DNA of 7,404 bases from an uncultured Mycoplasma sp. (GTDB lineage: Bacteria > Bacillota_I > Bacilli_A > Mycoplasmatales > Metamycoplasmataceae): contig CAMQBE010000027.1 in the NCBI GenBank assembly GCA_946998935.1, positions 1 to 7,404 of the forward strand, written 5' to 3'. Position 1 is the first letter of the stretch, and every line of letters starts with the position of its first letter. Position numbers and translations under genes: made by a program. Below, in pieces: positions 1-6,041 of the stretch. Below the pieces are notes generated by a model. The model worked only from the letters and a program-made list of their open reading frames with translations, ran no database searches and had not been told where the DNA came from.

Positions 1-194
1 ATCGCTTTGAAATGCTACAAAAAGATGGATATTTAGCAAACTATTTAGGATCTTTAATGTTAGCAGGGCCAAAGATAAAACTTTTCCCAACTAATGTTGT
101 GACAAATATACCTTTTAAAGTAGCTTTTAGTGAATTAGTTAATTATTCTAAAGACGAAATTTTTATGATGCAAAAGATAGTTTGTGCGCTATAA
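1..194 (+). CDS. C-terminal end of an exonuclease-like (DUF2779-type) protein, 5' end outside window
   Basis: The frame is open from base 3 to a TAA at 192-194, so only about 63 C-terminal residues are visible and the true start lies upstream. The visible part contains LANYLGSLMLA, then KIKLFPTN, FSELVNYSKDEI and a hydrophobic end. The same pattern in the same order closes the next gene (LTSHLGTLIVA, KYIELPKN, FVDELKEYSNDDA), so the two are tandem paralogs. The Y-x-x-x-[DE] element resembles the third motif of DEDDy-type exonuclease folds, as in DUF2779/RNase H-like proteins; here the last position is E, not D. That family link is an inference from the neighbour, which also carries an N-terminal DFE motif. 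Substrate and role are unknown. Confidence 0.6.
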   Translation, partial: RFEMLQKDGYLANYLGSLMLAGPKIKLFPTNVVTNIPFKVAFSELVNYSKDEIFMMQKIVCAL

Positions 195-208
195 ATAGCG
201 CTTTTTTT
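186..208 (+). terminator. Rho-independent terminator overlapping the stop codon
   Basis: A perfect 7-bp inverted repeat (GCGCTAT at 186-192, ATAGCGC at 195-201), or 5 bp with a 6-nt loop, is followed by seven T residues at 202-208. The stem includes the TAA stop of the upstream gene at 192-194, so termination begins immediately after translation ends. Confidence 0.75.
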
Positions 209-213
209 ATAAT
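208..213 (+). promoter_or_regulatory. Possible -10 box for the gene at 250
   Basis: A TATAAT hexamer directly abuts the T-run of the preceding terminator, giving a leader of about 30 nt before the ATG at 250. No convincing -35 is seen, which is common in mycoplasmas. AT-rich background makes a chance match possible. A good Shine-Dalgarno sequence (AAAGGA, about 238-243) lies ahead of the ATG. Confidence 0.3.
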
Positions 214-249
214 TTTGCGAAATAATACTTATAAAAGAAAGGAATAAAT

Positions 250-908
250 ATGATAAGAACAACAAAGGTTTATATCGACTTTGAATGTATAAATGGGAAA
301 TTCACCAAAGCTTTAGGTTTTAATGATAATATGCCATTTATGCATTATTTATATTGAACAAACAATTTCAATGCTCCTTATGCAGACACACAATGAATAT
401 CAAGTGAAAAAGAATATTTGAATGAAAATGAATTAATAAATACCTTGAAGCAAGACTTATGAAAGATATACAAATAATTGAAGAATATACTGATTCTAAA
501 GTTATATTTATTTGTCACGGTTCCAACATAGAAGAAGAAATAATAAACGATAAAATGAAACTAGATAACGATGTAATAAGATCTTCAAAAACTGAAGGAT
601 ATGATCTAGATAAACTTTATAAATCTAAACTTTATTGAAAAGGAAATAAACATTATTTCAAGGCAACAAAGGAAATACTATCACGCCAAAAACATATAAA
701 ACATATTGATGATATTCTAAGCGATAATGGATGACTAACTTCTCACTTAGGAACTTTAATTGTGGCTAATGACAAATATATAGAATTACCTAAAAATATG
801 CAAGCTTCTTTCTCAGAACAAGATTATTACATTTTTGTCGATGAGCTTAAAGAATATTCAAATGACGATGCTAAAAAATTATGTGAACTTGATAACTATT
901 TATGATAA
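250..908 (+). pseudogene. Frameshifted DEDD/RNase H-like (DUF2779-type) exonuclease paralog
   Basis: Translation starts at ATG 250 after a good Shine-Dalgarno sequence and gives MIRTTKVYIDFECI, with in-frame TGA read as Trp (358, 394, 460), to a TAA at 475-477. From 459 the -1 frame continues the protein (MKDIQIIEEYTD onward) to TAA 906-908. Joining at 457-459 restores a single protein of about 219 residues, so one base appears to be missing. Visible motifs are Y-I-D-F-E near residue 10 (exonuclease motif I), CHGSNIEEEI in the middle (a possible motif II) and EYSNDDA near the end (YxxxD, motif III of DEDDy enzymes). The C-terminal third matches the upstream partial gene. Function is inferred from these motifs only. 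Alternatives are a sequencing error, or a separate downstream protein starting at ATG 459, although that ATG has no clear Shine-Dalgarno. The 3' end overlaps the opposing nuclease gene by 13 nt. Confidence 0.6.
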
Positions 909-1483
909 ACATCATTAATATTTTCTTTTCAAAAACCTAACAATTGACTTTGCGCTGATTGTTGGGTTTTTAATAATTCGTAGTAATAACCTTTTAATTC
1001 TGAGTCATTAATTCAATATCATTTATCTTTCTTATTTAATGAAAAATATTGTATTCTAGCTAAACCTTGCGAAATAATGCATTTACCTATATCATAGTTG
1101 TTTTCGTCAAATATACGACATACTCAACGATTATATTTGTCTTGAGTAATATATTGAATAGTTATATCCTTTTGTCATAATTTTTTAATTAATAATTCTT
1201 TAGCTAAAACGCCATAAAAATTTTCTAGTTTTGCTAGTTGCTTGTTTTTATCAACTTGAAAACTCTTATACGTTTCAGGCGTATCGATGCCAAAAATTCT
1301 TATTCCTTGTCTTTTAGAGCCATTATCAAAATAAATAGTATCTCCATCTATAACATTAAAGGGTCATTTAACTTTGTATTTAGCATATTGATAAGGTTTT
1401 ATTTCTTTACTACATGCAACACAAAAACTAGCACACACTGGCGCTAAAAAAGCTGACATTAAAATTCATTTTTTTATCTTCAT
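896..1483 (-). CDS. Thermonuclease-like (SNase-fold) lipoprotein, MnuA-type membrane nuclease
   Basis: This 195-residue protein is read with TGA as Trp and stops at TAG 896-898. The N-terminus is a lipoprotein signal: basic MKIKK, a hydrophobic stretch, and a lipobox ending VAC with Cys24 as the predicted lipidated residue. The rest is a staphylococcal-nuclease domain: VIDGDTIYF at 44-52, then IRIFGIDTPET at 61-71, and DKYNRWV at 115-121. The catalytic positions of S. aureus nuclease (Arg35, Asp40, Glu43, Arg87) align with Arg62, Asp67, Glu70 and Arg119, so the enzyme looks active. The family cleaves DNA and RNA using Ca2+. On a mycoplasma surface it would be expected to degrade host nucleic acid for nucleotide salvage, or neutrophil DNA traps; both are family-based inferences. 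The start follows a weak AAGTAAGG sequence. The gene lies downstream of the coiled-coil lipoprotein on the same strand, with a terminator between them, so it may depend on read-through or on an undetected promoter. Confidence 0.88.
931..975 (+). terminator. Strong terminator for the plus-strand gene, inside the opposing CDS
   Basis: A 14-bp stem (931-944 with 958-971) contains one U-G wobble (938/964) and a 13-nt loop, and its 3' arm ends in five T residues. It sits 22 nt after the TAA at 906-908. It lies inside the 3' coding part of the minus-strand nuclease gene. Read on the minus strand the wobble becomes an A-C mismatch, so the hairpin is better formed in the plus transcript. Confidence 0.75.
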
Positions 1484-1516
1484 ACCTTACTTTATGCAAA
1501 AAATAAAAAATTAAAT

Positions 1517-1546
1517 AAAAAAAGGAAAAAGTTATCATTTTTCCTT
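1517..1546 (-). terminator. Rho-independent terminator after the coiled-coil lipoprotein gene
   Basis: On the minus strand a perfect 9-bp stem (AAGGAAAAA pairing with TTTTTCCTT; 1538-1546 with 1522-1530) and a 7-nt loop are followed by a run of seven T, some of which are also in the stem. It lies 21 nt past the stop of the lipoprotein gene and just upstream of the nuclease gene, where it could separate or attenuate the two. Confidence 0.75.
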
Positions 1547-1567
1547 CATTATTCTAAATTAACTAAA

Positions 1568-2068
1568 TTAGATATTTGGTGCTTCACCTGTAAATAATGT
1601 ATTCGTTACTTCGTCCTTTTTTAAAATCTCTACAAGTTCGGTTGTTGTTTTACATTTTGCAAATTCATCTTTAGAAATTTTTAAGCTTTCCTTTAACATA
1701 TCATCTATTTTGGCTTTTTTAACTTCATCAAGTTCTTCTTGAAGTTGTTTTTTTTCTTCTTCATCTTGTGTTTGGTCTATTTGTTCTTGATAATCAGAAA
1801 TCATTTTATCACGCATTTCTTTCATTTTTTTAACTACAGCGTCATAGCCTTTAGAAAAGTTTTCTTTAAATTTCTTTTGCAATTCTTGAACTTGGATTTT
1901 TTGTTCAGGTGTTATATCAGAAGCATTTAAAGCCTTATTAATTTGTTCTTCGTAAAAGGCTTTAAAGTCTTTTTTAGTTTGGTTATCACCACATGAAACT
2001 GTTGCCATTGGAATAGCAAGAGCAAAAATAGATAAACCGCTTAATGGTAATAATAAATTCTTTTTCAT
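1568..2068 (-). CDS. Small coiled-coil surface lipoprotein, function unknown
   Basis: This 166-residue protein has a clear lipoprotein signal peptide: MKKN, a hydrophobic core from residue 5 to about 22, then TVSC with Cys26 as the likely lipidated residue, followed by GDN. The mature part is almost entirely charged and helical. Residues about 30-145 are rich in E, K, D and Q with heptad-like spacing, including a very acidic stretch around residues 100-118, which suggests an elongated coiled coil on the outer membrane face. No enzymatic motif and no Trp are present. The start is well supported, with AAAGG five nt upstream of the ATG. The nuclease lipoprotein follows on the same strand. Mycoplasma surface lipoproteins of this shape are often lineage-specific and antigenic, but no specific family is recognised. 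Confidence 0.85.
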   Translation of the reverse strand: MKKNLLLPLSGLSIFALAIPMATVSCGDNQTKKDFKAFYEEQINKALNASDITPEQKIQVQELQKKFKENFSKGYDAVVKKMKEMRDKMISDYQEQIDQTQDEEEKKQLQEELDEVKKAKIDDMLKESLKISKDEFAKCKTTTELVEILKKDEVTNTLFTGEAPNI

Positions 2069-2089
2069 ATTTTCCTTTATTTTTTTACT

Positions 2090-2120
2090 ATTGTATATAC
2101 CAATTTCTTTGGTATGTAAA
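2090..2120 (-). promoter_or_regulatory. Promoter with operator-like inverted repeat for the lipoprotein gene
   Basis: On the minus strand TTTACA (2120-2115) is a good -35, 17 nt before TATACA (2097-2092); an alternative -10 is TACAAT (2095-2090) at 19-nt spacing. The spacer is nearly filled by a perfect 7-bp inverted repeat, ATACCAA-AGAAA-TTGGTAT (2097-2115), in the usual position of a repressor operator. The predicted leader is about 15 nt and holds the Shine-Dalgarno sequence. Confidence 0.5.
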
Positions 2121-2245
2121 TATTAACAACTTTTTTAAATTAACTAACTATTTTGGTTACATTCGTTTTCATAAAAGGTGAAAGTTTTTAGCATACTTTT
2201 TTAACTATTCAACTGCCCACTTTACTTTATTGTAAAAGGAGCAAC

Positions 2246-2265
2246 AAAAAAGGGTTAACCCCTTT
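2246..2265 (-). terminator. Terminator of the rpoE-fba operon
   Basis: On the minus strand a 7-bp stem (AAAGGGG with CCCTTTT, one G-U wobble; 2265-2259 with 2254-2248) closes a TTAA loop and runs into a T tract (2251-2246). It starts 12 nt past the fba stop codon. Confidence 0.75.
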
Positions 2266-2277
2266 AAAAGTTTATTA

Positions 2278-3132
2278 TTAAGCTTTATTATTTGAACCAA
2301 ATCATTCTATTAGTTCTTTAACTGTTTTGCACATTGCTTCATAACCAGGTTTTAATCATTTGCGAGGATCATAATTTTTAGCTTCTAAATCATGACCTTC
2401 AATGATATATTTTCTTACTTCATCATGACAACTAATTTGCAATTCAGTATTTACATTGATTTTTGTTACACCAAGTGAAATAGCTTTTTTAACTTGGTCT
2501 TTAGGAATACCTGAACCACCGTGAAGTACAATTCCCATTTTTGCATTTTCATGTAATTCTTTTAATCTATCAAAATTAAGTGATTTTCAATCAGCTGGAT
2601 AAGGGCCATGAATATTTCCTATACCAGCAGCCAAAACATCTAATTTTGCAGCTTTAGTCATAGCTAAAGCTTGTTCAACTGTAGCTAATTCACCATTAGC
2701 TTTATTTTCGCCTATAGCTCCAATTTCCGCTTCAAAAGAAGCTTTATATTTTTTAGCTAATTTTGACATTTCGGCTGTTTTTTTAAGATTTTCTTCAAAA
2801 GATAGTTTTGAGCCATCAAACATTACTGAAGTAAAACCAGCTTTTAAAGAAGATAAAAAATATTTTTCACTACCGTGATCTAAATGCAAGGCAACGGGAA
2901 TAGTTAAATTTAAATCTTCAACCATACCTTTTATCATACCAGCTACGGTATTAACACCGCACATGTATTTAATAGCGCCTTCTGAAACACCAATAATTAC
3001 AGGTGATTTTTCTTCTTCACAAGTAACTAAAATAGCTTTAAGTACTTCTAAGTTGTTTATGTTAAAATGAGGAACAGCGTATTTACCTTCATATGCTTTC
3101 TTAAGCATTTCACTCGCGTTAACTAATTTCAT
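2278..3132 (-). CDS. fba: Fructose-bisphosphate aldolase, class II
   Basis: This is a complete 284-residue zinc-dependent aldolase that splits fructose 1,6-bisphosphate into glyceraldehyde 3-phosphate and dihydroxyacetone phosphate in glycolysis, the main ATP source in fermenting mycoplasmas. Family motifs are in order: AVPHFNINN at 19-27, ALHLDHG at 81-87 (catalytic Asp85, zinc-binding His86), EAEIGAIG with the conserved glutamates, GNIHGPYP at 172-179 (zinc His175), LHGGSG at 203-208 (zinc His204) and INVNTEL, which holds the phosphate-binding Asn/Thr residues. TGA codons at Trp182 and two later sites must be read as Trp; a standard-code reading breaks the gene in three. The ATG is preceded by AAGGAAT at suitable spacing. 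The gap to rpoE is only 18 nt with no terminator, so the two are co-transcribed, as in Firmicutes, where rpoE and fbaA also lie near each other. Confidence 0.96.
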
Positions 3133-3150
3133 TTTGATTCCTTAATTAAA

Positions 3151-3414
3151 TTATTTTTTAAATCCAACTCTGGTTGTTCATTCGCCTTTTGAATTTCTTC
3201 TAAAGCGTGCGTCGACAGTTAATAAGCGATATAGTTCACCAAGTTTATTTTGGCGAATTGTTGCATACTTAACTTCTTTTTCTTGAGCTTCAGCTTCTCA
3301 ACGTTCTTTGAGATTTTTTTCTACTTCAGCAAAAATGTCATCATACTTTACATATGAGCCATCTGAACAGTTGCTAAGTGTGTAATCAATAGCAATATCT
3401 AACATTGTTTTCAT
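3151..3414 (-). CDS. rpoE: Short RNA polymerase delta subunit-like protein (HARE-HTH domain only)
   Basis: This 87-residue protein starts at an ATG behind an excellent Shine-Dalgarno sequence (GGAGGT), uses TGA for Trp39 and Trp79, and stops at TAA. It resembles the N-terminal HARE-HTH domain of Bacillus RpoE: an initial helix with a DGSYVKYDDIF turn, a long charged helix, then KLGELYRLLTVDARFRR and a closing GEWTTR strand, matching the delta pattern of F/Y-x-x-L, D-x-RF and a final W. Delta promotes RNA polymerase recycling and complex turnover. The long acidic C-terminal tail of the Bacillus protein is absent; the protein ends basic (VGFKK). Position just upstream of fba supports the call, since rpoE and fba are neighbours in related genomes. 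An unrelated winged-helix regulator is possible but less likely. Confidence 0.72.
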
Positions 3415-3449
3415 ATTACCTCCATATTAATTTGAATATTGATATGAAT

Positions 3450-3455
3450 ATTATA
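3450..3455 (-). promoter_or_regulatory. -10 box of the rpoE-fba operon
   Basis: On the minus strand an exact TATAAT lies 35 nt upstream of the rpoE ATG, leaving a leader of roughly 25-30 nt that contains the GGAGGT ribosome site. The -35 region, TAATTA at 17-nt spacing, is weak. Confidence 0.6.
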
Positions 3456-3480
3456 TAGGAGATTTTGTTTTTTAATTAAT

Positions 3481-3536
3481 ACTAATAAAACAATATTTTT
3501 TGACTAATTATGCTATTGTATAGACTAATAAAGCAA
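3481..3536 (+). repeat. Imperfect 13-bp direct repeat in the divergent control region
   Basis: ACTAATAAAACAA at 3481-3493 recurs as ACTAATAAAGCAA at 3524-3536 (12 of 13 identical, 43 bp apart, about four helical turns). It sits between the divergent rpoE and prfA genes and could be a regulator site. The AT-rich context means chance cannot be excluded. Confidence 0.35.
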
Positions 3537-3603
3537 ATCCAAAATAATTAGCAAGCTAAAAATTTGCATCTAAATATTTATTATTAGATAATAATTCTTA
3601 ATT

Positions 3604-3609
3604 TATAAT
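3604..3609 (+). promoter_or_regulatory. -10 box immediately before prfA (possible leaderless start)
   Basis: An exact TATAAT ends 7 nt before the ATG at 3617, so the predicted transcription start falls at or next to the start codon. No Shine-Dalgarno sequence precedes 3617. If translation begins instead at ATG 3629, the leader would be about 12 nt. A TTGACT at 3500-3505 was considered as a -35 but has no -10 at sensible spacing. Confidence 0.45.
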
Positions 3610-3616
3610 TAATTCT

Positions 3617-4693
3617 ATGGAAAAGAGTATGTATAAATCCTTAGTCGATATTTTGGATTCTTATAAACAATTATTGACTAAACTTGACGATCAAAAAATT
3701 ATCAATGACATTAAAGAATACACTAAAATAAGTCGCGAAGCAAACAAGATAAAACCTATAGCAACAGTATTCATGAAATACCAAAATATTGAAAAAGATC
3801 TTAGCGATGCTAAAGAGTTATTCAATTCAAAAAATGAAGAAGAAGTACTTCTAGCTAAAAGTATTATTGAAGAAAATGAAGAAAAATTAGTACAACTTGA
3901 AGAAGAATTAAAAATCTTAATTTTGCCTCAAGATGAAAATGATGACAAAAATGTCATCATGGAGATTCGTGGTGCAGCTGGTGGTGATGAAGCTAACATT
4001 TTTGCTGGTGATTTATTTAGAATGTATCAAAAATATTCTGAAGAAATGGATTTTAGAATTAAAGTTATTTCTTCTTCAGCTGGTTCTAATGGTGGCTTCA
4101 GCCAAATTGTTTTTACGGTTAAAGGCGAAAAAGCTTATAGTAAATTAAAGTTTGAAACAGGCGTACACCGTGTTCAACGTGTGCCAGTTACTGAAAGTCA
4201 AGGTCGTATACATACTTCAACAGCTACAGTTACAGTTATGCCTGAAATTGATGATAGCATCGATATTGAAATTAAACCTCAAGATTTACAAATAGATACT
4301 TACCGTTCTTCTGGCGCTGGCGGTCAATCAGTTAATACCACTGACTCAGCAGTTCGTATCACTCACATACCTACAGGTATTGTTGTTTCATCACAAGATG
4401 AAAGAAGCCAATTAGCTAACCGCGAAACTGCTATGACAGTTTTAAAATCTAAGCTTTATGATTTAGAAATGCAAAAGAAACAAGATGAAGAAGCAGGCTA
4501 TCGTAAACTTGCTGGCCATGGTGATAGAAGTGAAAAGATTAGAACATATAACTACCCTCAAGATAGAGTAACTGACCACCGTATTAGTTTTTCAACAAGC
4601 TTAAAAACTGTTGTTGAAGGCAGACTACAACCTATTATTGATGCTTTATTAACCGAAGAACAAAATCAAAAGATTAAAGCGAGTGGATTCTAA
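3617..4693 (+). CDS. prfA: Peptide chain release factor 1 (RF1)
   Basis: This 358-residue class I release factor recognises UAA and UAG in the ribosomal A site and triggers hydrolysis of the finished peptide. The length is normal for the family. The N-terminal helical domain occupies about 1-105. The codon-recognition domain follows, with the RF1-type PxT tripeptide as Pro190-Val191-Thr192 inside [13 protein letters not shown]. The catalytic loop [10 protein letters not shown] has GGQ at 235-237, and Gln237 is the residue methylated by PrmC, encoded next door. The final part keeps the SQ-x-ERSQ-x-NR and [12 protein letters not shown] signatures. Because UGA encodes Trp here, RF2 should be absent and RF1 alone should read all stops, consistent with the TAA/TAG ends in this window. 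The start is uncertain: ATG 3617 or the in-frame ATG 3629, with a GGAAAAG sequence between them. Confidence 0.97.
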   Translation: MEKSMYKSLVDILDSYKQLLTKLDDQKIINDIKEYTKISREANKIKPIATVFMKYQNIEKDLSDAKELFNSKNEEEVLLAKSIIEENEEKLVQLEEELKILILPQDENDDKNVIMEIRGAAGGDEANIFAGDLFRMYQKYSEEMDFRIKVISSSAGSNGGFSQIVFTVKGEKAYSKLKFETGVHRVQRVPVTESQGRIHTSTATVTVMPEIDDSIDIEIKPQDLQIDTYRSSGAGGQSVNTTDSAVRITHIPTGIVVSSQDERSQLANRETAMTVLKSKLYDLEMQKKQDEEAGYRKLAGHGDRSEKIRTYNYPQDRVTDHRISFSTSLKTVVEGRLQPIIDALLTEEQNQKIKASGF

Positions 4694-4694
4694 A

Positions 4695-5408
4695 ATGCCG
4701 ACTAAAGAAGATTTGCTTTTAGAAAAAAGACGCTATGGTTTAGTAGAAGTTATTACTAAAGATGAAGAAGAAAAATTAAAACAAAACATGCCCATTCAAT
4801 TAATAATGGGCTATGTTAATTATTATGGTGTAAGAATTAATTTGAATCATAAAGTGCTTATACCTCGCTATGAAACTGAAGAGTTAGTTGATTTATTTTT
4901 AAAAAAATATGCACGCGAAAATACCAAAATTCTAGACCTTTGTTGCGGCTCAGGTTTTATTGGCTTAGCTATTAAAAAACATATGCCAAGTATTAATATA
5001 ACTTCAAGTGATATTGATATTGAAGCAGTTAAACAAACACAAGAAAATGCTATTTTAAATTTTGGATTAAATCATGAATGCAAAGTCATTCAAAGTAATA
5101 TGTTCGAAAAAATTAATGATACTTATGACGCTATATTATGCAATCCGCCATATCTTTCAAAAGATGATTTAAGCTTTAATCATGAAGCTTTAAAGTTTGA
5201 ACCCGAACATGCTTTATATGCTAAAAATGATGGCTGAAAGTTTTATGAAATTCTTTTAAAAGAATATAAAAAATATTTGAAACCTAATGGCCTTTTATTA
5301 CTTGAAATAAATCCTTTACATATTAATAAATGAAAAGCAATTGAAGAAGCAACTATTATTAAAGATATTAATAAAAAGGACCGTTTTGTTGTCATTAAAA
5401 ATAATTAG
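4695..5408 (+). CDS. prmC: Release factor glutamine methyltransferase, short form
   Basis: PrmC (HemK) uses S-adenosylmethionine to N5-methylate the glutamine of the RF1 GGQ loop. The protein is 237 residues when TGA (5235 and one later site) is read as Trp, ending at TAG. Motifs: PRYETEELV at 57-65, the AdoMet loop LDLCCGSGFIG at 80-90, an acidic residue in SSDIDIEAV (Asp106/Asp108) that binds the ribose, and the substrate-gripping NPPY at 150-153. The PR-x-x-TE motif comes about 45 residues earlier than in E. coli PrmC, so the N-terminal RF-binding helical domain is much reduced. The start is ATG 4695, one base after the prfA stop; an upstream in-frame GTG at 4683 within prfA is less likely. 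The tight prfA-prmC pair is conserved in bacteria and couples synthesis of enzyme and substrate. Confidence 0.93.
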
Positions 5409-5415
5409 CGATTTT

Positions 5416-5450
5416 ACCAATATAGCTGATATATAGTTATATTGGTTTTT
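5416..5450 (+). terminator. Terminator of the prfA-prmC operon
   Basis: A 12-bp stem (ACCAATATAGCT at 5416-5427, AGTTATATTGGT at 5435-5446, one G-U wobble) with a 7-nt loop is followed by a T run to 5450, 7 nt after the prmC stop. Confidence 0.85.
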
Positions 5451-5483
5451 ATTTATGCTTAATAGATATTCTTATAAATACTC

Positions 5484-5489
5484 TATAAT
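5484..5489 (+). promoter_or_regulatory. -10 box for the trmL operon
   Basis: An exact TATAAT lies 21 nt before the trmL ATG. The strong Shine-Dalgarno AAGGAG lies between them, 7 nt from the start. No clear -35 is visible. Confidence 0.55.
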
Positions 5490-5510
5490 TTATTAAATTA
5501 AGGAGTCATT

Positions 5511-6041
5511 ATGTTACACATTGTTTTATATCAACCTGAAATATCACCTAATACTGGTAATATCATTCGTACTTGTTTTGCTTTAGGAGCAAAATTGCAT
5601 ATTATTAAACCTATAGGTTTTGATTTAGACCCTATGTATTTAACTAGACCAGCAGCAGGTAGACACTTATCAGATATACAACATGAAGTGCATGCTTGTT
5701 ATGATGACTTTTATAATAAATATAAAAATAAAGAAATATGATATTTAACTCGCTATGGCCAACTAACTTATAGTGATATTGATTTTAAAAAAGTTTATAG
5801 AAAACATAAAGAAATATGATTGATGTTTGGTAAAGAATCAACAGGTATTGATAAACATGTCTTAAAAGCACACTTAGACCATTGTTTAAGAATACCTATG
5901 GTTTCTGAAATGCGTTCTATTAATTTAGCTAACACTGTAGCTATAGCTGGTTTTGAAGTTATGCGTCAATTAGAGTTTAAAGATTTAAATCGTTTTGAAA
6001 CTCAAAAAGGAAAGGACTTTTTAATTAATTATGAAGACTAA
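5511..6041 (+). CDS. trmL: tRNA (cytidine/uridine-34 2'-O)-methyltransferase TrmL (SPOUT family)
   Basis: This 176-residue protein, with TGA read as Trp at three sites, has the usual length of YibK/TrmL enzymes that methylate the ribose of the wobble nucleotide in certain leucine tRNAs. The SPOUT (SpoU-TrmD) knot motifs are present: N-terminal HIVLYQPEI followed by motif 1 NTGNIIRTC at 14-22; the PxGF segment and LTRPAAGRH; motif 2 MFGKESTGI at 105-113; motif 3 [20 protein letters not shown] from 126. The R-S-x-NLAN form of motif 3 is typical of the TrmL branch and separates it from the rRNA-type neighbour. An excellent ribosome site and -10 box precede it. It overlaps the next gene by 11 nt, so the two form an operon with likely translational coupling. 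The precise tRNA target is inferred from the family. Confidence 0.92.

Noticed and set aside
457..477. Programmed -1 ribosomal frameshift in the exonuclease-like gene
   Set aside because: No slippery heptamer in the zero frame across the overlap and no evident downstream pseudoknot; mutation or read error is more likely.
1238..1447. Plus-strand open frame of 69 codons
   Set aside because: It lies antisense to the SNase lipoprotein, whose catalytic motifs are intact, and has no ribosome site or family resemblance.
1739..1930. Plus-strand frame rich in Phe and Leu, looking like a membrane peptide
   Set aside because: It is the complement of Lys/Glu-rich coiled-coil codons in the minus-strand lipoprotein gene, which yields Phe/Leu-rich runs by composition.
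3578..3594. Perfect AT-only palindrome TTATTAT-TAG-ATAATAA upstream of prfA
   Set aside because: Low-complexity AT repeat expected by chance at this base composition; no T-run and no conserved spacing to the promoter.
3933..4148. Plus-strand frame of 71 codons within prfA
   Set aside because: Out-of-frame shadow of a highly conserved release factor gene.
4683..4697. GTG at 4683 as the prmC start
   Set aside because: It lies inside prfA and adds only four residues (VDSK, or MDSK if GTG initiates); ATG 4695, one base after the prfA stop, is the simpler choice.
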